NCBI RefSeq assembly: GCF_905404315.1
Contig: NC_066311.1
Coordinates: forward strand, 7,254,001-7,318,000
Direction of reading: 5' to 3'
From: Leptidea sinapis
Taxonomy: Eukaryota; Arthropoda; Insecta; Lepidoptera; Pieridae
DNA: 64,000 nt
The first letter of the stretch is position 1; each line of letters starts with the position of its first letter. The notes below the pieces were generated by a model, which worked only from the letters and a program-made list of their open reading frames with translations, was not told the DNA's origin and did no database searches. This document shows positions 52,775-63,332 of this stretch, piece after piece. The position numbers and the translations under genes are program-made.

Positions 52775-52980
52775 TATGACGGCTATAATCTTATTAAAAA
52801 ACTGAGATAGCCGATATCCTCTACATTTTAGGCAACTGTTCACTTTCAAACTTACCCGGATTATACTTCTTCGCCAATCGCAATTCTGGAATTACTACTA
52901 TTTCAAACTTACGTCAAATGACTGCACGTTTCATACTAAACTAAATTTTTAGGCAGTCGCGCCTCTTATTACGTAGTATT
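52775..52980 (+). repeat. Unclassified repeat, uninterrupted partner of 63333-64000
   Basis: GACGGCTATAATCTTATTAA, GGCAACTGTTCACTTTCAAA, GGAATTACTACTATTTCAAA and TTTTTAGGCAGTCGCGCCTC recur at 63345-63490 and 63965-64000, where a MITE splits the copy. Confidence 0.65.
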
Positions 52981-53789
52981 CACAATGTCTTTGAGTATCT
53001 GAAACGTAGAGATATAACAGATATTATAACAACTTTGCCGACAAAGTCGTATATGTTCAAAACGAATTAACATATTATTATTTTTAAGTAAAATTGCTCA
53101 TCGCCATTTCTTCCATGAATGGATTGTCAAAATATACATTTAAATGTCAAACGTGAGGTCACCTGTAAGTGGGTCACCTGAGAACGTGAGCAGTGACGTC
53201 ATATAACCTGTTGCTAACCATCAAAAGTGTCGCATTATACATTTTAATGATCCAAATAGATGCAGATATCAATGCCATTTATATCCACAGTTTTCGCAAT
53301 ACTGTCAAAGGTATTATAAATGTAGAAACACAAACGCGAAAGGAATATTTGATGGTATCTTTTTCTTACCTTTGAGAATTTTTTTAGTACCATTCTCCGA
53401 ATTGAACTCATTAGAACATTAAAATTTACTAATAGATACTGTCCATTAAAAGGTACCTAGGTTAATTTTATTTTGGCCCCAAATCTAGGACATGAAATGA
53501 CTAAGAAAAGACGTAGTATTTATACCATATACAAAGAAAACTCTTTCGAAGACAAATTTTATTATTTGCTACTATAGAAACATTTACAGCTAAAGATGTT
53601 ATAAATTTAAGAGTAGGCATGTTTCATCTTGACAGACATGCTTTTATTCCAGTGGTTTCGTTTTACCTAGTCTTGCCATAAATTCTGAAACATTGAAAAA
53701 AAAAAAACTTTCTATTGCAAATAACATTTATTACTTCTACAGTGTGTAAGTTTAATACATAAATATAAAACAATTTAAAATATAAAAAG

Positions 53790-54910
53790 CTTATTTGAGG
53801 TGGTCTCCATTGGCTGTAATACAGTCCTTTAAACCTTGAGGCCAGTTATCAATAGAAGCACGCACTCTTTCCACGGGAAGATTCTTCACTGCCAATCGTA
53901 CGGATTCAAATTCAAATATTTGTATTCAAAATAGGATTTATAATCACTTATTGAACGTCAAAATCTACCACCCATTCAAAAGAGACTGCCTCAGACCTGA
54001 GAAGAATGGGCGCAAGAAACTCAGCGCGCTTCTTTTTTATATAAAATATGGATTACAATGTAATATCGTACAATAAACACTTATAATTAAAGAGCCTGAG
54101 GGTGTTCGCTTTAATCCCAGTCCGTGGTGTCATTAAGAAAATCGTTTATGCTATAATAACCTTTCCCACACAAACATTTTTTAACAATTCTTTTAAATTT
54201 CGTAACACATTTGTTTTGTACATTTTCTGGGATCATATTGTAGAAGCATATACATCGCCCAACAAAAGACTTACTAACTCGACCCAACCGAGTAGTAGGC
54301 ATAACAAGTTTATGTTTCTTCCTCGATTGTTTTAGAGACTCCAAATTATCATGGCGTTTAGAGCAACTACGTACTCTCTAAAATTGACCATAAATCATAA
54401 ACCAGCGGATTAAGATTCGCACCAGACGACGGCAAGTCTTCAGCTCTGATGAAGTCCGAAACGTTCGTTTCCAACCAAAACTGCGTGAGCTTTATGACCC
54501 GGCGCCGAGACTTGCTGGAAGGACCATTTAAAATGGTCAAGGTTATTGAATATGGTGTTGTTAAGGGGCTTACTCTCTAACCTCTCAAGAATGGTATCTT
54601 GATATACTTATGCCGATGTCCACAAAAGTTACTCCTTCATAACTAATACCAAACCATCACTGAAGTTGGATAGTGCCCATGTTGTACACTGTCGACTAAT
54701 GGGGAAGCTTCTGTTTGTTAAAATGTTGCTGAAGTGTACAAAAATTCTCACCCGTAAACAAAATTTTTCTGTGACCTGCCTTTGCGTACCGCTTCAGTCG
54801 TTGTTTCGATTTTACCACCCCTTTCTTTTTTAAATAATCAGTAAAGAAATGACCAGCACGTTTCCTTAAGGGCTGCAAGTCCAAAGTCATCTTTTAAAAT
54901 TCGCGACATG
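53790..54910 (-). pseudogene. Degenerate mariner/maT-like transposase split by a LINE
   Basis: Minus-strand pieces: YLKKKGVVKSKQRLKRYAKA and TGENFCTLQQHFNKQ (54870-54700), a NPLDYDLWS-like box in shifted frame near 54395-54370, NLESLKQ (54352-54332), then after the LINE SVRLAVKNLPVERVRASIDN and WPQGLKDCITANGDHLK before a stop (53899-53788). The two halves join in one frame once the LINE at 53905-54344 is left out. The class is inferred from the D-box surroundings. Confidence 0.65.
53905..54344 (-). mobile_element. 5'-truncated LINE inserted in the transposase relic
   Basis: Reversed: KHKLVMPTTRLGRVSKSFVG, RCICFYNMIPENVQNKCVTK and FLNDTTDWD then a stop, followed by the UTR with TTTCTTGCGCCCATTCTTCT and the TTTGAATTTGAATC tail. 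Same family as 46851-47637 and nearly as well kept. Confidence 0.8.
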
Positions 54911-56445
54911 GTGCTATCTTCATCTCCTGAGATAAAAAATCTTTTGCTTTCAGATAGGATTTTTTCGAATTCTTTCCCCTACTGCTTGGACCACCATTTT
55001 CGAACGAACACTACGTGGACGGCAGATCTTTTTCTGTCACAAACGGACGAGGTCTCATTGCACTTATTAATAGCCCGGTACACACATATTACTAACACCA
55101 AGCGTATGGAGAGTTTTAAAAATTGAATTTGGCTCCATACCTACTTTGCAATCACAGCGATTCGGTTCTCTTTATCACCCCACTCCATTTTAATATCGCA
55201 AAATATTGCACAATGTATTGGCGCCAAAATGAGAAAACTCTATGAACAATCTCAATGAACAAAAAAATGACAGATTCCTAACTCAAATGTAATATTTTGT
55301 TAATTTTTTATTGTAACAGTATTTATGGCTAGACTAAGTATAATTATTATATATATAATTAATTTAAACGTATTTTTATGAATAGAAAGTAGCCTTTGCT
55401 GGAATCATACGAATATTTAAATATTACAAACCATAAAGTAAAAAAATGTGTTGAAATCCTTTCCAATTCTGAAATTTACGATGTTGCCCTTCGTTTGCAA
55501 ATTGTATTTAGCACAAGGTGACACAAAATGTTTAATAATATAAAATAAATCCAATATTTATCAGAAATACAGATCTATGATTATCAAAGAATTTCTAGCT
55601 CGAGAGAGCAACGTTTGAACATTGGCATGTCCACTGCCGAAATCTTAGATGTTGGTTGTTATCTTACAAGGAAAACAATTATTGCAACACCACTTTTATA
55701 ATCTGCTTGAATATGATGTTTTGTGACTTTTTATTGCCACTTTACCCAAGAATTGACTTTTGTATTTCAAATGTATATCAAATTTCACCACGTAGATTTG
55801 TTGATTGAAAAATTCTGATAATTTGAAATTGGACGGCATAATATGCATAGTACCATATTATATTCCACGTTTGCATATTAATAGACCACACTGTACTAGA
55901 GGGTATGAATAACACCTCAGCCATTTTATTAAGAGCCTTTTACAAATTAAATTTGAAAACAAATTTAGGAACGATCTCGGACCTCTCACGTTACGTGCGA
56001 GCTCTCTTTCCACCGAGCCAACCGTTTTGTAGCTCAAAACTTTTTAACGAAAAAAGATAGTTTTCTAGTGTGCAATCATAAATAGTTAATTTTATGTTTC
56101 CGTGTTCCTAATTGGTTTTGATATTAACTGCTTGTAACTGTACTTCACTAATGAATTAGAAATAGTTATTTGATTTATACAGTGCGCCTTCAGTATACCA
56201 CATTATAGATTAATTTTAAAAGAGTTAAATTTTTTTGTAAGTGATTGTATATATTATTTTCATTCTGAAAGTATTATGGATATACTGTTATAATTGTAGT
56301 GTCTTCTTTTGTCGTCTTCAACAAAAAATCGATGGAACACATAATATATAATCATATCATGTAAAATAATTGTTACTTGAATATGTTTTTCCGGTGACAT
56401 TTAGAAATTAAATGTCAATGATATTATAGTTTTAAAAGAGGTAGA
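54911..56445. other. AT-rich intergenic DNA
   Basis: I see no exon or assignable repeat. The 72-codon open frame at 54908-55126 is the opposite strand of the transposase relic and its flank. Confidence 0.4.
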
Positions 56446-56449
56446 TATG

Positions 56450-56700
56450 TCACTAGCGCGCAGAAAATCAATCGTCTAAATGGAGTCAATTGGTTCCTTT
56501 GGTCATAGTCGCTCTCTCGGTACGAAAACGGTACATACGCGTTTGTTGTTGACAGAATTGCTTACAATTTGATATAGGTACAACATTAAAATGCCGTCTT
56601 GTGTTATGGGAAGATGCACTAATTACGAAAGTAAAAAAATCACAGAATTACATACCACAGTTAAGAAATCATGAATTATAACATTTAATATAACAAAATA
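56450..56700 (+). pseudogene. THAP-domain-like start, broken
   Basis: ATG at 56591 opens MPSCVMGRCTNYESKKITEL and stops at 56674. MP.C....C is the start of THAP (C2CH) zinc fingers, which occur in P-element-type transposases and many insect genes. The second half (...FHRFP) is absent. A weak GTAAAA donor follows GAAA, so a real first exon cannot be excluded. Confidence 0.4.
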
Positions 56701-56704
56701 AATA

Positions 56705-57870
56705 TGTCGCCATGACAACGCCGATCGCCGCCAAGCTGATCATAGATTAAAGTACAGAAATGACAAAATATTGATGCTGTCTGTTGCAGGATGATCGAGT
56801 TAGAATATTTTAGGATATGATGTAAAAAGTCGTTGTTGCAGTGAATGTAAATACGAAATGTAATAATTTTTAATAAACAAGTGCGTATATAGGTAGCTGA
56901 ACTATCAAACTACTAAAACAAGTTTTAGCGTAGGTAGCGGATGTAGACAGTGAGTGCTATTTGTAGGAGTTTTTTCAGTAACACTGTCCCTTTCAGTATA
57001 TCCCTTGCTATCTGCAGAAGAATCAATGGATAATTTTCTTCTTCTCCCTTACTTTATTGTAATAAACCCTCAACAAAAAGACATTCATAAATAATATAAG
57101 ACACAAAAAATAATAATTGTAATCTTAAAACTTTTTGGGAGCCATCGTTAGTAAAATTGTAAAAATGGGACCCTTACTGTAGATACCTTTCGGTTTTGTT
57201 TTGGTGTCTGTGTGTTTTTTATTATTTTATGTATAAATAATTGATATCATCCATTGATGTGGCTATATATTATAATCGATATAACATATTTTTTTTATAA
57301 AATCAATGACACATTATCTACCTAATTTCAATGCAGTTTTACTACTTTATAGCTTTACTACATGAACTCATGAAATAATCTTAATTTAGGCATAAAATAC
57401 GGTGTACAGTAAAAAATCATATCTGATGAATTAACTGCATTTTTTCTATACAAATACGAAGCAATTAGCAAATTAGAGTTATCTCTTTTTCGCTTGCGAT
57501 AATTGCATTTACTATCCTTCTTTGACGTGTAATTGTAATGTAGTGTGCTATTGCAATGTTAAATTATTCATGTGTGCGTTAATGTATCATTTTCAAACAC
57601 CGAATGTTGTCTACATAACCTATCTATACTTTTAAATATCATTATTAAATGTCGTGAATATTGCCGTCGTGTATGGTTGAAAAACAACATCAAACGTTAC
57701 TGAGACCCTCAGAATTGCATTTGGAAGATGACTCATATATTAGGGTGGGCAAAAAGTTTGTTCACATTTTAACTAATTTATATGAGAAGAACATTTCTAA
57801 CGGAGATATAACAGAAAAGCGAATCTATCGTTACTGTAATCGACATTTTGATTGACAAGTCAGTCAGACA
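56705..57870. other. AT-rich intergenic DNA
   Basis: One 65-codon open frame (57661-57855) beginning at a TTG codon has no recognisable domain and lacks a proper ATG at its start. No repeats were assigned. Confidence 0.35.
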
Positions 57871-57879
57871 CAATTGACA

Positions 57880-57983
57880 TTAGCTCCTTAGTATTTCTCG
57901 CTAACGCCCACATTGACAAATATATGGTCATGCATAATCGGGCTGTCATGTCGCCTATTCGCTACTATATTCTAAGTCTATAA
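57880..57983. repeat. Fragment of the ACTTAGAATATA MITE family
   Basis: AGCTCCTTAGTATTTC and the end CGCTACTATATTCTAAGTCT match the right end of 60168-60430. The next MITE begins immediately after it. Confidence 0.45.
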
Positions 57984-58422
57984 GGGTATATTCCGATATG
58001 CACTGCGAGCACTGCACAGTGCTATCACTGTAGAAAAATTCCCCTAGGGAAATATATGACGGCATAAATCGCCGTATTCTACTGTAAGCACTGGCGTTTT
58101 AGAGGTAAGGTACTCGCAGTACTTTGATCACATGATCAGTCAAAACCACTCGAGTGCCTAACGTTTTATAAACTATATCTACAGTTTAATCCCAAATATT
58201 TTGAATGTGACAGTACTACAACAACAGTTTTTTTAATGAACTAGAAAACTTTAATACTTACACTAATTTGAATGCTGCGTCAAAAAATGCGGCTGACAGT
58301 ATACGGGATTGCGTTCCGTTTTAAATAGTAAGCAATATAACTGGCTATAAGGGAACGGCTTCACAGTATACTAAATTGACGTCACACTGTACAGTGGTCG
58401 CAGTGCATATCGGAACATACCC
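57984..58422. mobile_element. Harbinger-like MITE, copy 1
   Basis: The ends GGGTATATTCCGATATGCAC... and (reversed) GGGTATGTTCCGATATGCAC... continue as inverted repeats for about 38 bp. TAA flanks both sides (57981-57983, 58423-58425). The GG start and 3-bp duplication are typical of PIF/Harbinger. 439 bp, no coding. Confidence 0.75.
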
Positions 58423-58449
58423 TAAATCTGTCAGTATGTGACATCACTA

Positions 58450-58927
58450 CATATAAAACAAAGTCCTCCGCCGCGTCTGTCTGTCTATCGTTCGCGATAA
58501 ACTCAAAAACTACTGCGATTACGATTTTCATGCTGTTTTCACCAATAGATACCGTGATTCTCGAGGAATGTCTTTAGTATATGATTTCTTAAGTTTTTAT
58601 GTACATTTTTTTAATCATTAACAATATTTGTTGGAGGGTTCGGAAAAAAATGGGCCGTCTGGGAGTGTAACAAAACAGTGTATGGTGGAATTGTGTATCT
58701 AATTCTGTTTATTATTAATTGAGTATTTACAGAAAAAAATACGCTATTGCATATGTTTATCTCTTATGGAGTAGTATACACGGTATCTCTATTTTAATAT
58801 TTTTAAAAATTGGCAATTATTGTCGTAACCATTATCTTCGCCGTAACGTAAATGCTGTTTGCACAGAAACGATATTAATCTATATCATTTTCTATTGAGG
58901 GAACTGCCTCTATCGGGTCAGCTTGTA
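58450..58927 (+). mobile_element. Helitron-like element, TCCTCCGCCGCG type
   Basis: It starts near ACATATAAAACAAAGTCCTC and CGCCGCGTCTGTCTGTC, and ends GGAACTGCCTCTATCGGGTC then AGCTTGTA (the expected CTAGT end has one change). No inverted ends or coding region. Confidence 0.5.
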
Positions 58928-58972
58928 TGTTTTAAGTCTATGTGAGTATGTAACAAAATAATATCTTGTTAC

Positions 58973-59330
58973 TAGCTGACCCAGCAAACGTTTTTATTGC
59001 CATATAAAAAAAAAATCGATAGTTAAAATTTTTGGGGCATAAAAAATTGTTGCAACCGATTCTCAGACCTACCAAATTTATCGTACTACAATTATTGTAT
59101 TCGATTGCCATCTTGCCACCCTATAGCGGATTAGTGGATGGAACAGAATAATATAAAAAAAAAATTGTAAAAAAATATATGTAGGGGTGGGTGGTTACTC
59201 TTATGATTTAGGAGTATGAAAAATAGAAGTTGGCTTATTCTCAGACCTACCCGATATACACGCAAATTGGTTTACTCGACGACGAGTTTGGTAACAAATA
59301 CCGCGACACGAGAATTTTATTTATTAGTAA
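58973..59330 (-). mobile_element. Helitron-like element, uninterrupted relative of 46742-47828
   Basis: It starts with ACTAGCTGACCCAGCAAACG (reversed end) and contains two TTCTCAGACCTACC boxes at about 59080 and 59240. The far end GACACGAGAATTTTATTTAT matches the reverse of 46748-46765. Confidence 0.65.
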
Positions 59331-59334
59331 TGAT

Positions 59335-60165
59335 TGAAATCTACAATCGCCTTAGCCCCACACTTGTCTCTGGCTAAAACAAAAAAGGACAAACCAATCA
59401 AAATAACATGATTGTGTTGGTTACAAAGTGGGATCAAAGTTCAAAGTCCAAAGTGATTTATTAATGCCATAAGATGTTACACAAGTCTTCTTACAAATAC
59501 CTTCGTTTGAAATTCGACAGTAAAAAATAAAATATTTTAAGAATTATGTTCCGATTGCGAGAAATCCATTGTCAATGTCCATCTTGTAGCTTATGGAATG
59601 CAATGTTGGATTTGGCTTTCAAGTTTCATTTAATGATCATAATGTCAGCAAATATTTTTATTTTTGAAGTAAAAATTCTTTAGAATCGTTGTGATTTGAA
59701 AATCAATGAAACGAAAAAGCGAGTTGCCAGGTATTATTTATAGCACTATTATAGTGGCATCATGAAGGAAATAGCATCGTTGACATCAGGAATCCAGTGT
59801 TTAAGCGCTGGATCTCTGTTCACATGGATAAGAACAAAAAAGGCCTGCACAAATATGTGCAATATATAGTTTTAGTTAATTTAATTTTCCTTTTAACTTG
59901 GCACCTAATTTTTTTGTAACTGTGGGTCTTGTTACGCCTGAAATGAATGCTTTTTTTAATTTATGTAAACTTCATTGTTAGTCATTACTAATGTGCTTGC
60001 TGGTTGAATAGTTTACATATTTGCCCAACAAATAATAGGTCTCATGTTAATCTCCCATTGATAGTAATCACTTCTTAAAGGTTAATTTGCTTTAAAATTT
60101 CAATTTAAATATTGTTTGTAAGAATTTAATATTACTTTAATTGCTTTAAAGCTCAAAGCTTACCA
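59335..60165. other. Intergenic DNA, possible LINE tail
   Basis: AAGTTCAAAGTCCAAAGTGA and TTTATTAATGCCATAAGATG (59440-59475) have the look of a minus LINE 3' end. The rest is AT-rich without exons. Confidence 0.35.
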
Positions 60166-60167
60166 AC

Positions 60168-60430
60168 AGACTTAGAATATACCAGCGCAAAGACTATCTG
60201 ACAGCCGAGATCGATTTTGACGTGATACTGTGTGCAGTAGCTAGTTTATATAATATTCAAATTACTAAGGAGCTAATTTAACGCGTGGCTGACTGTTTAC
60301 GACTTGTCACTTAAAATCGGTTACAGTAACAATATATTCGCTTTCCTTTTCTATCTTGCTGTATCTCTGTTAGAGATGTTCTTCTCTCTCGCACGCTTTG
60401 TTTGTCTATACGCTAATATATTGTAAGTCT
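60168..60430. mobile_element. MITE, ACTTAGAATATA family, copy 2
   Basis: AGACTTAGAATATACCAGCG and (reversed right end) AGACTTACAATATATTAGCG are inverted ends with three mismatches over 20 bp. The interior is shared with 41411-41620. Confidence 0.7.
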
Positions 60431-60559
60431 ATAGCTCTGATTCATCGTACTCCTTTAGCCGATTCGAGCCAACTCTACTCTAACAGCTCAGTCTTATTCA
60501 ATGCTCACAAAATTAAGAGTTCAACGCGCTTAGAGATTTGAAGGTATCGATTTGTTTGT

Positions 60560-61475
60560 TATTAATCTTATAATAATAATAACCCCATTTAATTTCTACC
60601 TACAATTACAATCTTACAGTTAAATTAAAGTTACAATCTTCAATTAAATCCATTTTAATTAAATGTATTAAAATTTACAATGACAACTTTTAACTTTTAA
60701 ATGGTACTCTCGTAATTAATTATTTAACAACACTTCAACACTGCAGAATAATTATTTAAAAAAAAATCAAAATCCAAATTTCTATATTTGATAGTAAAAT
60801 ATATATAGAAAATTACTTATAATCTACTTATTAAAGCAATTTACAACTAAGCCTTATATATGTAGGTATCAGAAAATTTATTTCTACAACCCTATCCACG
60901 TGTTGAGGGATAAAACTTTATTATGCTTAAAAAAAAACTAATACATATGGTTTGTGGGGGAAAATCCAGGAAACTGGGAAAACCTGGCTATTTGCTATTA
61001 CTTAACCTAACTTAAGACTAATGACTAGAGCTTAAATCTAACTTAAAACTAAGGTAAATAAATACATAGATATATAATATATAAATATAAGAGAGGTGTG
61101 GGGCGGGAGGCCGGGGGGGGGGAATCTCGGAAAAGGAAAGGAGGGAGAGGAAAATAATTATTTTAATCTCGAGCAAGACATAATATACTCTTCGCCATCC
61201 CTCTCCATTCCTCTCCTCACCCTCTCTCCTCTCCTTTCCTCGCCCCTCCTCTACTCACCTCATACTTCACACCGCTACACTAGCGCCACCACTCAGTCAC
61301 CCGCAGCTCACTTCACTTGACTCGTTACAATTACCTATGTTTAATATTATGATGATTAATTACATAATAAATTTAATATATATCTATGATTATAAAACAT
61401 AATAATAATTTTAATTGTATTAATCACTCTCCTTGTACTGTCTTCATCGTTATTGATTGGAAATCTTGTGTAGTG
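60560..61475. other. Repeat-like region with G-rich and C-rich tracts
   Basis: The left part (TACAATCTTACAGTTAAATT) resembles 25540-25620 and the right edge (CTTCATCGTTATTGATTGG) resembles 25718, so the whole may be an expanded relative of that LINE tail. In the middle 61099-61150 is purine-rich with long G runs and 61190-61260 is CT-rich (CCTCTCCATTCCTCTCCTCA). Confidence 0.4.
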
Positions 61476-61919
61476 AGTTGTGACTCAACCGTGGCTCGCG
61501 TCGACTGTTGACGTCGACCGGCCCGGGTCGGTATGATTTTGATGCGATTGTGTTTTAAAACTACCCACTAGTATTATAATTTTTATTTAATATTTGTATT
61601 AGAAATTGGAAATGTATATAAGCTATACTTAACTAATTAGCCTATTTTAGTTACTTTATAATTTCCTGTATGCTTTAAGATGTAATTTTGTTACCCACTT
61701 TTTATAAAATAGCCTGTAAGTTCCATTTAAGTGGAAATTCCTTTATGGAACAATAAATGTCTGAAACCATAAAATATAATCATTATTAATCTGAATTGCT
61801 AATAATCTTACGAAGATAGAATTATTTAAATGAAAACTGCGTTTAAAAATGGCAGTAAAGATTAACAGTTAAACAATCTTACTACCTTACTACAGTAGTA
61901 TAGTAGTATTTTATGCAAT

Positions 61920-62592
61920 TTTTGGGGTTCCGTAGCCAAATAGCAAAAAACGAAACCCGTCATTTTTGTCTGTCTGTCCGTCCGTATGTCACAGCCACTT
62001 TTTTCCGATACTATAAAAACTAGTTATACTGTTGCAACTTGGTAAATAGATATATTCTGTGAAACGCATTATGATTTTCACATTCAAATTGAAAAAAAAA
62101 AAAAAAAACAATAAATCGTGGGGCTTCCCCATACTTATACCTCAAATTTTTTTTTATCGATATTGAGGTGTCTAATATTTTTTTTTCTAAACTGAATAGT
62201 ATGCGCGAGAGACACTTCCAAAGTGGTAAAATGTGTCCCCTTGTAACTTCTAAAATAAGAGAAAGATAAAACTAAAAAAACTATATGATGTACTTTACCA
62301 TACAAACTTCCACCGAAAATTGGTTTAAACGAGATCTAATAAGTAGTTTTTTTTAATACGTCATGAATCGTATTATCAATAACTTTGAAAAAAAAATACA
62401 CCTTATTAAAACATCGTTCAAAGTTACAACCAACTACAACAACTTTTATATTCTTTTTTTTTTTTTTTTTCTTTTGGCAATAGCGTTTACTTTTTGCCAC
62501 TTTTATATTCTGTTACGGAACTCTTCATCAAAGAGAATATAATCATTACGTTCTTTGATGAGCGAGTCCGACTCGCCCTTGGTCGCTTTTTT
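61920..62592 (+). repeat. Family G repeat, copy with micro-insertion
   Basis: GGGGTTCCGTAGCCAAATAG, the TCTG/TCCG tract, GGTTTAAACGAGATCTAATA and the end TGATGAGCGAGTCCGACTCG and GGTCGCTTTTTTT parallel 35240-35832. A 44-bp poly(T)-led insertion (62455-62498) and a CATCAAAGA...TCTTTGATG inverted word (62528-62564) are private to this copy. Confidence 0.65.
62455..62498 (-). mobile_element. 44-bp micro-insertion with poly(A) and 13-bp target duplication
   Basis: ACTTTTATATTCT occurs at 62442-62454 and 62499-62511. Read on the minus strand the insert is GGCAAAAAGTAAACGCTATT, GCCAAAAG and then a run of about 17 A. This is what target-primed reverse transcription of a severely 5'-truncated retroelement leaves. 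Confidence 0.75.
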
Positions 62593-62635
62593 TCTACGCA
62601 TTTCTTATTTTAAATTAAACAAACGAATATCACAA

Positions 62636-63310
62636 GTTTTCGAGTTGCCGCTTAAATTGGCGGGAAATGTATTGTATACTTATCTCTGGTGAGTGGTTTC
62701 ATTTTTCCTTCAAGGTATGGCAAAGGTACACCCATACAGCCAACGCGGGAAAATTACAAATTATACATAGCAGCATCTTAACAAATTATACTAACAAGTT
62801 TTGGTTCTTAAGTTGACATTAAAATGTATAGTCTTATTTATTATTCAAACAAAACAAATCTTATAACAATATTTACTATACTACGACTACATAAAATTAA
62901 AACTGTCATTACGTGGACGCGTACCAAGAATACTGGCAGCATTACCGCGTTGGATAGCAAGGCTGATCCGTTGACCGAAATAGCTGCCAGCGCTTGGGTT
63001 TCCAGTAGCCTTATTGAGGCGCGAAGATAGTATTTTGAGCATTCTCCGCGCCTCTGGGCCCCACGGGCCAAGTGTCTCGACACCAAACGGCACAAAGATG
63101 TATGACTCACTGAGACCAACATATTTGCGACGCTTGCTGTCTTCGGCAGTCGAAGCAGCAGCCCCAGCACCAAATTAGTCTAATGATTTAAACATGAACT
63201 TACTATGTTCGTAATATAGTATGTACTACGTGTACCTGTTGCATACTATTTCCATGAACCTACCATACCTAACCTAGATTTAGTTGTGTGCCACAACTGC
63301 TTTTTAGGCG
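62636..63310 (+). repeat. Unclassified dispersed repeat, split copy
   Basis: The parts 62636-62834 and 63176-63310 correspond to 1265-1640. They are separated by the insertion at 62835-63175. Confidence 0.6.
62835..63175 (-). mobile_element. Retroelement C-terminal fragment inserted in the repeat
   Basis: TAGTCT flanks both sides (62829-62834, 63176-63181). Minus-strand frames read FVPFGVETLGPWGPEARR, then SAGSYFGQRISLAIQRGNAA and SILGT. This ETLGPW...QRIS.AIQRGNA pattern is familiar from the C-termini of insect retroelement polyproteins, but I cannot fix the clade. It ends in an AT-rich GAATAATAAATA. Confidence 0.6.
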
Positions 63311-63332
63311 ACATTATATAGCCTGGCTTTGA

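Noticed and set aside
57661..57855. Gene starting LPSCMVEKQHQ
   Set aside because: The frame begins at TTG, has no THAP or other motif beyond a chance PSC, and no splice context.
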